From contig JAKLHY010000028.1 of the NCBI GenBank assembly GCA_022709905.1, positions 21,985 to 85,984 of the forward strand: a stretch of 64,000 bases of DNA. Direction: 5' to 3'. Made by a program: the position numbers and the translations under genes. Under the pieces are notes generated by a model, which saw only the letters and a list, made by a program, of their open reading frames with translations, ran no database searches and had not been told where the DNA came from. Positions 8,950-17,903 of the stretch are shown piece by piece. Positions within the stretch are counted from its first letter, which is position 1, and every line of letters begins with the position of its first letter. Source of the DNA: Verrucomicrobiota bacterium (GTDB lineage: Bacteria > Verrucomicrobiota > Verrucomicrobiia > Limisphaerales > UBA1319).

Positions 8950-11733
8950 TCAGCCGGCGGTTTCTCGGCTCTTGCCCTTCTGCCTTTGGGCGTCGAACCA
9001 TTTTTTGAGTTCGACCGCGATAAAGACGATCAAGCCCACGCCAACAATCTTGACCCATGCCGTTGGACTGATGGGCGCGCTGTGAAACAGCTTGTTCATG
9101 AACGGCGCGTAGGTGAACAACAGCTGGGCGGCCATCATGGCCATTACGCCGCCGACCACCCAAAGGTTTGAGAAAACGCCCAGCGAAAAGAACGGGCGCG
9201 TGAGCGAACGGCAGTTCAAGAGATAAAAGGTCTCCACCATCACGATGACATTCACCACGGCCGTCCGCGCCTCGGGCAGCGCCGCGCCCTGGCTTCTTTC
9301 CCAAAGGAACAGCGCAAACCCGCCCGCAACCATGAACAGGGACACGAGCCCGATGCGAAGCATCAACTGCGGTGTGAGGATGGGCTGCGCGGGTTCGCGC
9401 GGCGGACGGGTCATGATGCCTTTTTCTTTCGGCTCGAAAACCAGCATCAACCCGAGCAGCAGCGCGGTGCTCATGTTGATCCACAGCAACTGCACCGGCA
9501 TGACCGGCAGCGCTGTGCCCATGACGATAGCCGCAAGAATCAATAATCCTTCGCCGCCGTTCGTCGGCATGGTCCAGGCGATGAACTTGGTCAGGTTGTC
9601 GAACACGTTCCGGCCTTCCTCAACCGCCGCTTCGATCGAGGCGAAGTTGTCATCGGCCAGAATCATGTCCGCCGCGCCCTTCGACACGTCTGTGCCCGTA
9701 ATGCCCATCGCCACGCCGATATCGGCTTGCTTGAGCGCGGGCGCGTCGTTTACGCCGTCGCCGGTCATCGCGACGATGTGGCCTCGGCTTTGCAGCGCCT
9801 TCACCAGGCGCAGTTTTTGCTCGGGCGCGACCCGCGCGAAAACCGCCGCGCGCTCCGCCGTGGCGGGCAATTGGTCGTCGGGGATTTGTTCCAACTCCTT
9901 TCCGGTGATGGCCACCGGTTGGCCGTCGCTGCCCTTGCCGCCGCGCAGGCCGAGTTGCCTGCCGATGGCCACGGCCGTGCCCTTGTGGTCGCCGGTGATC
10001 ATTTTCACCTCAATGCCGGCGCTCTGGCATTGGTCCACGGCCCGAATGGCCTCGGAGCGCGGCGGATCGATCATCCCCTGCAAGCCAAGCATAGTGAATC
10101 CGCCTGCCACGTCATCGTGAGTCAGTTTGGCGGGGCTTTCAGGCATAAACCGGCGCGCAAAGGCCAGCACGCGCAGGCCCTCCGCCGCCATCGCCTCGCC
10201 GGCTTGCGTGACAAGGGTCGCATCCAACACGGTTTCGGCGCCGTCGGCCTCGAGGATTTTATCGCAGCGTTCGAGGAGACGTTCCAGCGAGCCTTTCATA
10301 TAAATGACCTGACGCTCGGCGTTCCGGTGGAGCGTGGCCATATACATATGCTCGGACTCGAAGGGGATCACGTCCAGGCGCGGGAGATGTTCGCCGCTTT
10401 CCTTGGCTTCAAGCCGGGCCTTCTGGGCCGCGACGATGAGGGCGGCCTCTGTGGGATCGCCCTCGACTACAAGGCGGCCGTCTCTGCGGACGAGTTGGGA
10501 ATCATTGCACAGCAGGCCGGCCAGGAGCGTTTCGTTGAGCGCCGGATCCGCGGCCAAATCCGCCTTCTGGGCATCGCATCGGATGTCCCCGTTTGGTTCG
10601 TAGCCGCCGCCGGTCACTTCCCAAATCCTGGCTCCGGCCCAGATGCGGCTCACGGTCATCTGGTTCTCCGTCAGCGTGCCAGTCTTGTCCGAGCAAATCA
10701 CAGTGGTGCTGCCCAGGGTTTCGACGGCGGGCATCTTGCGAATAATGGCGTGGCGCCGGGCCATCCGCGCCACCCCGATGGCCAGCGTGATGGTGACCGC
10801 GGCCGGCAGGCCCTCGGGAATCGCGCCCACAGCCAGCGCGACCGCCGCCATGAACATGTCCGCCGCTCTCTCGCCGCGCAGCACCCCAACGAGGAATGTC
10901 AAGGCCGCGAGGCCGAGAATGACATAAAGCAACAGTCGGCTGAATTGGGCAATCTTTCGCGTGAGCGGCGTCGAAAGGTCCACTGCCTCGTGAATCATAG
11001 TGGCGATACGGCCCATTTCCGTGCGATCGCCCGTCGCGATGACCACGCCTGCCGCCTGACCGCAGGTGATCAGCGTGCCGGCGAATCCTAGATTCTTCCG
11101 GTCACCCAGCACGGTGTCGGCAGACAGCGGCTGAACGCTCTTCTGCACGGGAACCGACTCGCCGGTGAGGGCGGCCTCCTCGACCTGAAGGCTGCGCACC
11201 TCGAAAAAGCGCAAATCGGCGGGAACGCTGTCGCCCGATTGCAGCAATACCACGTCCCCCGGCACGAGCTCGGCCGAGGGCACGCGCCGCTTGCCGCCCT
11301 CGCGCCGCACGGTCGCCTCGGTCCGCACCATCTTAGCCAATGCCTCAATGGCGCGTTCGGCCTTGGATTCCTGGAGGAATCCCACGACCGCGTTGATGAA
11401 CACCACGCCAAAGATCACCGCCGCGTCCACCCATTCGCCCAACGCCGCGGAAACAACCGTGGCCGCGAGCAGGATATAGACCAGCGCCTGGTTGAATTGC
11501 TGAAGAAACTTCACCCACGCCGGCGTGCCGCGCCGAGCCGTCATCTGGTTCAAACCAAACTCAGCCTGGCGGCGCCTGGCTTCTTCGGCGGACAGGCCCT
11601 GATGGAAGTCCACGGACAGACGCCGCGAGGCTTCCTGGGTCTCAAGCTGATGCCAAGGCGCGTTCATCTCCACGTTATTCCCCAAGGAAATGGGGTGGGA
11701 CTCCTTGTTTGGAACAGACAGGGTTGCGTTCAT
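8950..11733 (-). CDS. Cation-transporting P-type ATPase (P2-like)
   Basis: The product is 927 residues. It has an N-terminal cation ATPase domain, the actuator motif TGES (190-193), the M4 motif PEGL (306-309), the phosphorylation motif DKTGTLT (D349) and the hinge motif TGDGVNDAP. A C-terminal four-helix domain completes the fold. M5 has PTNGGEG, close to the SERCA Asn/Glu pair. M6 reads LLWINMSTALLLGLM, without the aspartate that binds Ca2+ in SERCA, so ion specificity is open. The ATG at 11733 directly abuts the TAA of the zinc-ribbon gene, indicating coupled translation. The setting is a stress gene cluster. Confidence 0.92.
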   Translation of the reverse strand: MNATLSVPNKESHPISLGNNVEMNAPWHQLETQEASRRLSVDFHQGLSAEEARRRQAEFGLNQMTARRGTPAWVKFLQQFNQALVYILLAATVVSAALGEWVDAAVIFGVVFINAVVGFLQESKAERAIEALAKMVRTEATVRREGGKRRVPSAELVPGDVVLLQSGDSVPADLRFFEVRSLQVEEAALTGESVPVQKSVQPLSADTVLGDRKNLGFAGTLITCGQAAGVVIATGDRTEMGRIATMIHEAVDLSTPLTRKIAQFSRLLLYVILGLAALTFLVGVLRGERAADMFMAAVALAVGAIPEGLPAAVTITLAIGVARMARRHAIIRKMPAVETLGSTTVICSDKTGTLTENQMTVSRIWAGARIWEVTGGGYEPNGDIRCDAQKADLAADPALNETLLAGLLCNDSQLVRRDGRLVVEGDPTEAALIVAAQKARLEAKESGEHLPRLDVIPFESEHMYMATLHRNAERQVIYMKGSLERLLERCDKILEADGAETVLDATLVTQAGEAMAAEGLRVLAFARRFMPESPAKLTHDDVAGGFTMLGLQGMIDPPRSEAIRAVDQCQSAGIEVKMITGDHKGTAVAIGRQLGLRGGKGSDGQPVAITGKELEQIPDDQLPATAERAAVFARVAPEQKLRLVKALQSRGHIVAMTGDGVNDAPALKQADIGVAMGITGTDVSKGAADMILADDNFASIEAAVEEGRNVFDNLTKFIAWTMPTNGGEGLLILAAIVMGTALPVMPVQLLWINMSTALLLGLMLVFEPKEKGIMTRPPREPAQPILTPQLMLRIGLVSLFMVAGGFALFLWERSQGAALPEARTAVVNVIVMVETFYLLNCRSLTRPFFSLGVFSNLWVVGGVMAMMAAQLLFTYAPFMNKLFHSAPISPTAWVKIVGVGLIVFIAVELKKWFDAQRQKGKSRETAG

Positions 11734-11967
11734 TTATAGGAAACCCGGCGGGCGTTTGGAGGGGACCGCCGGCTTGGCGCGGGTCTTGGCCGGCGACGCA
11801 AGGCGTGTTCGTTTCTTGGGCTTGGCTGTGACTGTGATGGTGATGCGTGTGTTGCACGACGGGCAATTCATCTGACGGCCTGCCCAATCCTTGCTCGCCA
11901 GAATGGGCTGTCCACAGATGGAACAATTGAAAGTGAATTCCTTCATGCTGTGTTTGGTTTGGTTCAT
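11734..11967 (-). CDS. Small zinc-ribbon protein
   Basis: This 77-residue protein has two CxxC pairs (CSICGQ and CPSCNT) about 20 residues apart, a typical zinc ribbon. A basic, Ala/Pro/Lys-rich tail follows. It has an excellent Shine-Dalgarno (AAGGAG, six bases before the ATG at 11967), which overlaps the stop of the gene upstream. Its TAA is immediately followed by the ATG of the P-type ATPase. Position suggests a regulatory or accessory role for the pump, but no function is assigned. Confidence 0.8.
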   Translation of the reverse strand: MNQTKHSMKEFTFNCSICGQPILASKDWAGRQMNCPSCNTRITITVTAKPKKRTRLASPAKTRAKPAVPSKRPPGFL

Positions 11968-11976
11968 GATAGCTCC

Positions 11977-12195
11977 TTAGCGCACGACCAGCACCGGACA
12001 TGGCGCGTGGCGCACGACGCGACCGGCGGTGCTGCCCAGCAAGGCCCGCTTCAAACCGGTGCGGCCTTGCATGGCCATCACGATGAGGCCCACGCGCAAT
12101 TCCCGCGCCGCCTTGTCCGAAAAATCGGTCGGGACAAGTATTCGGCGCAAACCGCGCATCGGCGATCTCATCGGTTTGGTCGAGCTGGTCTTCAT
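11977..12195 (-). pseudogene. Internally deleted universal stress protein (UspA)
   Basis: The frame encodes the first strand of a UspA domain (RRILVPTDFSDKAAREL). It then jumps straight to the C-terminal ATP-binding part (VMAMQGRTGLKRALLGST, then CPVLVVR). The roughly 80 middle residues of a normal domain of about 140 are missing, although the frame stays open. The ATG at 12195 is the most sensible start; in-frame codons exist up to 12270. I read it as a deletion derivative, probably non-functional, in an otherwise intact stress cluster. Confidence 0.75.
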
Positions 12196-12409
12196 GGTTC
12201 TATCGTCGGGTTCTGCGCCGCGGTATCCAGGCCAAACGAGGCATTCTACCAATTCCATTTCCCCCGTCAAACAGCAGGTCGTGTTTAGACGACCTGTCGC
12301 GCGGCGTTATGACTGCCATAGGGGGTTGGCACGCGCAGGGAGCATTCCGGGTCGTCGCGCCACTCGCCGTCTACGAGGAAGCGGCGCTGATCCGCACCGG
12401 ATCCGGTGT

Positions 12410-12721
12410 TCAAGCCGGGGCTTGCACGCTCAAGACGGAGTTGACACCGCCAAATGGATTGGGGGTGGTTTGCCGGGCATGCGGATCGGGCTGATAGTCC
12501 CCGTCCACCACCACGCAGTATTCATAAGTGCCGGGTGGCAAGGCCAAATCCTTCACCCACCGGCCCTCGCCGAGCGGAATCATCGGTGTCGCCTCGGGCC
12601 GCCAGTCGTTGAAACTCCCCGCGATCCTGACCGTCGCGGCAGTCGGATGGGAGAATTCGATGTGAACGGATTTGGTTCGGGATTCGTTCGCCGGTTTGTT
12701 ATTCGCTTTTTCTTTTTTCAT
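12410..12721 (-). CDS. CBM48 / AMPK glycogen-binding domain protein
   Basis: The product is 103 residues: a lysine-rich N-terminal tail of about 20 residues followed by one complete early-set domain (ATVRIAGSFNDWRP, GEGRWVKDLALPPGTYEYC, VVDGDYQPDP). Such domains bind alpha-glucans or serve as protein interaction modules next to glycogen enzymes and AMPK. No catalytic domain is attached. Small stand-alone copies are commonly seen in bacterial stress clusters. I chose the ATG at 12721; upstream in-frame codons to 12787 look non-coding. Confidence 0.82.
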   Translation of the reverse strand: MKKEKANNKPANESRTKSVHIEFSHPTAATVRIAGSFNDWRPEATPMIPLGEGRWVKDLALPPGTYEYCVVVDGDYQPDPHARQTTPNPFGGVNSVLSVQAPA

Positions 12722-13268
12722 GCGATCATCTTTCTGTGGTTTCGGTTTCGGGGCGGAGTTCCGGCGGTGAAGGAAGCTCTGCCTCAAAGCTCTCTTTTAT
12801 CAAGCTCGCTGCCAGGCCAAGGCGTTGGGGCAGCGGCTCGGAATTCCGCCGAGTGGCAAGTTGCTCTTGCCGTCGACCCGGTGTTTCGCCGGGCGCTGCC
12901 TTCCTCGGCAACGGCCTATGCCAATGGCCAATAGCTGGCGTCGTGCCAGCGTGCGTTTATCCTGCCTTTGTGCTGAATGGCAACGGGTTGAAAGCGGAGG
13001 CGCTGGTGGTTATCCGCCACCCGGTGGCGAGTGGGAATCCACTCATGAGCAGCGGCGATCCACGCTTCGCCGAGAACTCTTCAAGTGTTCTGCGGACAGC
13101 ATCCAGTTGCGGGCCGGTGTAAAAGTCAGGGTTGGATTGTTCCCAAGGTTGCCTGCCAACAAGGTCACGGCTTGTTCGCGATGGTGGACGAAGCGGGGCA
13201 GACGACATCGGGTGCGTAGTCTCGGGTCAAAATTAGATTTCGGCAAAGGGCCGGCATCGGCGTTGAAT
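12722..13268. other. 547-bp stretch without a recognisable gene
   Basis: Short frames exist on both strands, but none has recognisable domain sequence or a convincing ribosome binding site. The stretch lies between an intact CBM48 gene and a truncated response regulator. It is therefore probably decayed sequence left by deletions in this cluster. Confidence 0.4.
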
Positions 13269-13403
13269 TCATGGAATTTCCTCGGGGCTTCCTTGTACTG
13301 GCTCCCGGGTCATCTCCAACTGCTTTTCCATATCGCGCAAGGCCTTGCGCAACGCCTCACGGATTTGCGGGCCATCGTCGAGCACGAGGATTTTCTTTCT
13401 CAT
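13269..13403 (-). pseudogene. Truncated response regulator receiver fragment
   Basis: From an ATG at 13403 the frame reads MRKKILVLDDGPQIREALRK. This is the first strand and acidic pocket of a receiver domain. The sequence then departs into MEKQLEMTREP and stops after 44 codons, before the phosphoacceptor aspartate. A normal receiver is about 120 residues. It resembles the start of the intact regulator next door (MKKTILVVDDESSIRDAL), so it may be the remnant of a duplicated regulator. Confidence 0.65.
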
Positions 13404-13499
13404 GGTTTCAGTGTTTTTTGCCGGACACGGCGCGTCGCGCGTTCGCTTCCCGGTTGGATTCGGTTTGGGGGTTGGGTTCGCGGTCATTGCGTCGGAAGG

Positions 13500-13994
13500 T
13501 CATCGGGTTTTTGTTTCGGAGCACGGTGAGGGAGTGGTGAATCGTGCCTTCAGCATCTCGCGAAACAGCTCATGGTCGCACGACACGTAGCGAAAGCCCG
13601 ACGCGCGGTTCTTCGCGCGTTTGGAGCGGCGCTCCATCGGCTCATTGATCAACTCGCGGATTGTTTGCAGCAGGCGCAGCACGTTGAGCGGCTTCTCCAT
13701 CAGGGCATCCGCGCCCGCCTGCTCCGCCAGTTCCCGTTGCTCGAACCGCCCTGTGATAACGATCACAGGCAGGAGCGGATTGACTTGTGCCAGCCATTCC
13801 AAAGTGCGCCAGCCGTCTTTCACCGGCAGGCCGAGGTCCAGGAGAAAAAGGTCAATCTTCTTTTCTCCGAATTCCTCAATGGCTTCCTGCCCGTTTTCGG
13901 CCGAGACGACCTCGTAACCCTCCGCGCGCAGGACTTTGCTCAATGCGTCACGGATCGAACTCTCATCGTCCACCACCAGTATTGTCTTTTTCAT
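13500..13994 (-). CDS. Single-domain response regulator
   Basis: The product is 164 residues. The receiver domain spans 1-122, with the acidic pair D9-D10, phosphoacceptor D53 (LFLLDLGLP), the switch Thr (VIVITG) and the conserved Lys (EKPLN). The remaining 40 residues are basic and show no DNA-binding fold. It likely relays phosphate or binds a partner. It is divergent from the kinase gene at 14404, and the 409-bp gap between them may hold promoters for both directions. Confidence 0.9.
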   Translation of the reverse strand: MKKTILVVDDESSIRDALSKVLRAEGYEVVSAENGQEAIEEFGEKKIDLFLLDLGLPVKDGWRTLEWLAQVNPLLPVIVITGRFEQRELAEQAGADALMEKPLNVLRLLQTIRELINEPMERRSKRAKNRASGFRYVSCDHELFREMLKARFTTPSPCSETKTR

Positions 13995-14403
13995 AAATGT
14001 GCGCTTTCCAGCAGCCAGTGCCTTGTCGAACGCGGGATAGATCCGGTTTCAGGAATCGTCAATCCCAAGCCGGTATGCCTCGGTCCTCCCGACAGCCACG
14101 CTTGCCTATCGTTCGTAGCAGGTGGTTTCTTCCCGATCTGAGGTTGTCCCACGGGCTGATCGGGCCGCGGGACCGGTCACTGGCGGTATTGATCAGTTTT
14201 ATTATAGTCGCGCGTCCGCTTCGTTTGCTTCATCATGTACGCATGAAGCGCGCGAACAGGAATCCCTCTAGCTGGCGATGTGCCAGGGGAGTATTGCCGA
14301 TGCGGCCTGCTCGTTTGCAGGCGCTTATGCAACGCGCAGCGGCAAACCATCCGCGCCCCGTGGTCGGTGGGGAATCCAAGGCTGGCCGATCACTGCTCAC
14401 CTA
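13995..14403. other. 409-bp divergent intergenic region
   Basis: This gap separates a minus-strand response regulator from the plus-strand kinase operon and must contain promoters for at least one. I see a short hairpin near 14308-14323 (CCTGC and GCAGG arms). I find no convincing -24/-12 (GG-N10-GC) sigma54 element, although the kinase partner is a sigma54 activator. No gene is recognised. Confidence 0.35.
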
Positions 14404-15795
14404 ATGAATGTTAAGCCGCAAATTTTCGGGTTTGTTGTGGCCGTGGTGGTGGTGGCCGGGTTGGTCGGCTGGGCCGGCTATTCCGCCTGGCAGGAACTTC
14501 GTCTGCTGTGGCGGAACTTCGGCACGGTGCAGACCGAGAGTTTTCACCTGGCGGAACGCATCTTGACCACCGTCGCGGAATTGAACGAAGCGGTGCAGCG
14601 TTTCGATTTGCACAAGAATCCGGCGGACCGGACGGCCTTTGAGAAAATGGGCGAGGAATTGAAACTCTGGCTCAAGACGCAGAAAGGCTTTGTGACGACC
14701 GCACTCGAGGTGGACCTGCTGCACCAGATCGAAGGCGCCTTCGAGCAGTATCTCACAAGGACGCGCGATTTGTTTCAGGCGGAGGGGCAAACCGATTCAG
14801 GGGCGCCGCCGAGGCCGCTGCTGGAGCGGTTGGACGAACGTGACGCGCAGCTTCTGGCTCTCACCGGGAAGCTGAAGGTGGCGGAGCGTGAAGCGCTGAA
14901 CCAGTTCGTCATGCAATCGCATCGTTCCGTGGAAGTCCTGCAATGGCTGTTGGCCGCGTCGGTCATGCTGCTGGTGATCCTCGGTTTCACCGCCACGCGG
15001 CTGATTTACCGTGCCCGCATCGCCCCACTCCGCGCCCAGGTCATTCAAAGCCGCGCTCGCGCGGCGCGGCATGAGAAACTGGCGTCGCTCGGCACGCTGG
15101 CCGCCGGCGTGGCCCACGAAATCCGGAATCCGCTCACAGCCATCAACGTCCGCCTGCACAGCTTGAAGAAGAGTCTGGCCGCGAACTCGTCCGAACAGGA
15201 GGACGCTCTGGTGATCGGCCACGAAATCCAGCGCCTCGAGCGCATCGTGCAGGAGTTCTTGCAGTTTGCCCGCCCCACCGAACCCAGGCTCCACACGGTC
15301 TCCGCCGACAGTTTGCTCGCCCGAATGCAATCGCTCTTCGGTCCTCAATTGGAAAAGACTTCCATTCGGCTGAACCTGGAATCCGTGCCGGACCTTTGGG
15401 TGCGGGTTGACCCGCATCAGATGGAACAGGTGTTGATCAACCTGATTCAAAACGCGGCCGAGAGCATGGAGAGCGGCGGCACGATTACGCTCCGTTCCCG
15501 CACCGGCCGGGAACGCCTTGCGGGCCGCACCCGCCCTGTGGTCATTATCGAGGTAAGCGACACCGGCAAGGGTATCCCACCGGAAGTGCGAAAGCGGATG
15601 TTTGACCCGTTCTTCACGACCAAGGAGGAAGGCACTGGCCTGGGCCTGGCCATCTCGTGCCGCATTCTGGAAAAGCACGGTGGCGCGTTGGAGTGCCGCG
15701 ACGATGTGAATCGCGGCACGACCTTTGCCATCCTGCTGCCCCACTCGGAGCCTGTAGCCAGCCATGAACCCGCAGCCCAAAATTCTGCTGATTGA
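14404..15795 (+). CDS. Membrane sensor histidine kinase (NtrB-like)
   Basis: The product is 463 residues. TM1 is at about 9-27, then a periplasmic helical sensor of roughly 150 residues, then TM2 (LQWLLAASVMLLVILGF). The HisKA domain has H238 in GVAHEIRNPLTA. The HATPase domain shows NLIQNAAESM, DTGKGIPPE, FFTTKEEGTGLGLA. The start is the ATG at 14404, chosen because the membrane helix begins right after it; frames upstream look non-coding. It overlaps the downstream sigma54 activator gene by 32 bp, so the two form a two-component pair. The signal is unknown. Confidence 0.92.
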   Translation: MNVKPQIFGFVVAVVVVAGLVGWAGYSAWQELRLLWRNFGTVQTESFHLAERILTTVAELNEAVQRFDLHKNPADRTAFEKMGEELKLWLKTQKGFVTTALEVDLLHQIEGAFEQYLTRTRDLFQAEGQTDSGAPPRPLLERLDERDAQLLALTGKLKVAEREALNQFVMQSHRSVEVLQWLLAASVMLLVILGFTATRLIYRARIAPLRAQVIQSRARAARHEKLASLGTLAAGVAHEIRNPLTAINVRLHSLKKSLAANSSEQEDALVIGHEIQRLERIVQEFLQFARPTEPRLHTVSADSLLARMQSLFGPQLEKTSIRLNLESVPDLWVRVDPHQMEQVLINLIQNAAESMESGGTITLRSRTGRERLAGRTRPVVIIEVSDTGKGIPPEVRKRMFDPFFTTKEEGTGLGLAISCRILEKHGGALECRDDVNRGTTFAILLPHSEPVASHEPAAQNSAD

Positions 15796-17218
15796 AGACG
15801 ACCCCGGCATCGTGGCGGGGTTGAAGAAAGAATTGCAGTCCGAAGGCTATCACGTCGCCACGGCCACGCGCGGCGACGACGGTTTGGCGCAGGCGTTGGC
15901 GCAGGCTTTTGATGTGGTCATCACCGACTTGAAGATGCCCGGATTGTCCGGTCTGGAGCTGGTGGGCCGGTTGCACCCGGCCAAGCCCAAGCTTCCCATC
16001 GTTCTGGTGACCGCGTTCGGAACGACGGAAACCGCGATCGAGGCGACCAAACGTGGCGCTTTCGACTATGTGCTCAAGCCGTTCGATGTGGCCGAACTGC
16101 TCGATCTCGTGGCGAAAGCCGTCGCCTGCAACCGGCTGGCTTCCGAGCCCATCGAAGTCGGCGCGGCGCAATCCGCGCGGACGGCCATCATCGGCAACAG
16201 CCGCGCCATGCAGACTGTGTACAAGGAAATTGGCCGCGTCGCCGCCAGCAACGTCACCGTGCTGATCCGCGGCGAAACCGGCACGGGCAAGGAGTTGGTC
16301 GCGCGCGCCCTTTATCAGCACAGCGCGCGCGCCGCCCAGCCGTTCATCGCCGTCAATTGCGCCGCCATTCCGGAAACCCTCCTCGAGAGCGAACTGTTCG
16401 GACATGAACGCGGCGCGTTCACCGGGGCGCAGGCCCGCCGCCTCGGCCGGTTCGAGCAGGCGCATGGCGGGACGATCTTTCTGGATGAGATTGGCGACAT
16501 GACGCCGGGCACCCAGATCAAGCTGCTGCGCGTATTGCAGGAGAAATACATCCAGCGCGTCGGCGGCAATGAGAGAATTCCGGTGGACGCGCGCGTGCTG
16601 GCCGCGACGCATCGTGACCTCGAGAAAGCGATGGAGGAGCACCAATTCCGCGAGGATTTGTTCTACCGGTTGAGCGCGGTCACCATCAGCTTGCCGCCGT
16701 TAAGCCAGCGCGCCGAGGATATTCCCGACCTGGTGAAATATTTTCTCCAACGCTCCGCCGCCGAATTGGACCAGAACTCGCCCGCGATCTTGCCGGAGGC
16801 CATTGCGTTTTTCCAAAGCCGGAACTGGCCCGGCAACGTTCGCGAGTTGGAGAATGCGGTGCGCCAATCGTTGCTCCTGGCCCGCGGCTATCCCGTTGGA
16901 ATGGATCACGTTCAACAAGCTTCCGCGCGCGGCCGCAAACCGGCAGTCGCCGCCGATCAAACTATCGCAAGTTATTTCAACGACCTGCTCGCCCGCGCGC
17001 AGTCGGGCGATATCGAATGCGCGCGAGCCCTGATGATTGAAGATCTGGAGCGCGAGTTGTTCACCCGCGCTATTCAACTGGCCCAAGGCAATCAAGCCAA
17101 GGCCGCGCGCTGGCTCGGCGTGACGCGCACCACCATGCGAGAGAAACTCACCCACTTCGGCGCGCGGCCCGCGGGCGAAACTACGGATCAACCCCCCCAA
17201 CCGGATTCTCAACAATGA
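15764..17218 (+). CDS. NtrC-family sigma54-dependent response regulator
   Basis: The product is 484 residues. The receiver has phosphoacceptor D55 (VVITDLKMPG). The AAA+ domain has Walker A GETGTGKE (from 170), the sigma54-contact loop GAFTGA (about 217), Walker B GGTIFLDEIGD and the arginine-finger region REDLFYRL. A Fis-type helix-turn-helix closes the protein (NQAKAARWLGVTRTTMREKL). It should activate sigma54 promoters when phosphorylated by the overlapping upstream kinase. The 160-residue membrane protein gene follows with an ATGA overlap. Confidence 0.95.
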   Translation: MNPQPKILLIEDDPGIVAGLKKELQSEGYHVATATRGDDGLAQALAQAFDVVITDLKMPGLSGLELVGRLHPAKPKLPIVLVTAFGTTETAIEATKRGAFDYVLKPFDVAELLDLVAKAVACNRLASEPIEVGAAQSARTAIIGNSRAMQTVYKEIGRVAASNVTVLIRGETGTGKELVARALYQHSARAAQPFIAVNCAAIPETLLESELFGHERGAFTGAQARRLGRFEQAHGGTIFLDEIGDMTPGTQIKLLRVLQEKYIQRVGGNERIPVDARVLAATHRDLEKAMEEHQFREDLFYRLSAVTISLPPLSQRAEDIPDLVKYFLQRSAAELDQNSPAILPEAIAFFQSRNWPGNVRELENAVRQSLLLARGYPVGMDHVQQASARGRKPAVAADQTIASYFNDLLARAQSGDIECARALMIEDLERELFTRAIQLAQGNQAKAARWLGVTRTTMREKLTHFGARPAGETTDQPPQPDSQQ

Positions 17219-17697
17219 CTTGGTTTGAATGGTCGGAAGCGCTGAGTTATGTGGTGACCATCTTCGGTCTGCCGCTGGCCATCCTGGTGTTCATGATCGA
17301 GCAACGGCGGCAGCGGCAGAACGAGGAGGAAGAAATCTACCAACGGCTTTCCGACGAATACACCGCGTTTCTCAAACTGGTGCTCGCGAACCCGGACCTG
17401 CAATTGCTCCGCAAACAGGCCACACTCGAGCCCCTGACCGACGAGCAGAGCGAACGCAAGCTGGCTATCTTCAGCATCCTGGTTTCCCTTTTCGAGCGCG
17501 CCTACCTGCTGGTCTACGAGGAGAAGATGGACAAGCAGACCAAGCGCCTCTGGCAATCGTGGGAGGACTACATGCGAGAATGGTGCCGCCGAAAGGACTT
17601 TCGCGGCGCCCTGCCCGAACTGCTCAAGGGCGAGGATGAGGATTTCCGGGAGCACATCCGCAAACTCGCCGAAGCGGAAGCGGCAAAAGGGGGCTGA
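17215..17697 (+). CDS. Membrane-anchored hypothetical protein, third gene of the kinase/NtrC operon
   Basis: The product is 160 residues. One membrane helix lies at about 10-28 (SYVVTIFGLPLAILVFM), followed by a highly charged, helical cytoplasmic part. Its ATG overlaps the NtrC stop codon (ATGA), so it is translated with the two-component pair. I do not recognise a named family. Similar small one-helix proteins are found with stress regulators and channels, and an MscS-type channel follows 206 bp downstream. Confidence 0.8.
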   Translation: MTWFEWSEALSYVVTIFGLPLAILVFMIEQRRQRQNEEEEIYQRLSDEYTAFLKLVLANPDLQLLRKQATLEPLTDEQSERKLAIFSILVSLFERAYLLVYEEKMDKQTKRLWQSWEDYMREWCRRKDFRGALPELLKGEDEDFREHIRKLAEAEAAKGG

Positions 17698-17903
17698 GGA
17701 CTGCGGCTTCCCGGCAGTGATTCCGAGGGTTCCCAAGTGGCCAGTCGGTAGCCATAGGTGGCCTCCCGCCCGTCACTTCCCGCGTCAACCCTGCACCCAC
17801 ACAGCGCGCCAACCGCTGGAATTCGGCCCGGAGCGTGGCATGGCATCGCTGGCATGGCAATCGCTAGAGTAAGTTAAACCCGGCCCATCGAGGCTGGGAG
17901 ACC

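Noticed and set aside
9727..11091. 454-codon plus-strand frame opposite the P-type ATPase
   Set aside because: Antisense of conserved ATPase motifs; no motif in its own sense.
12825..13529. 234-codon plus-strand frame between the CBM48 and regulator genes
   Set aside because: It overlaps the antisense of a receiver remnant, has a basic low-complexity translation and no good ribosome binding site.
15764..17218. Large minus-strand frames opposite the NtrC-type gene
   Set aside because: They mirror Walker and receiver motifs that are unmistakable on the plus strand.
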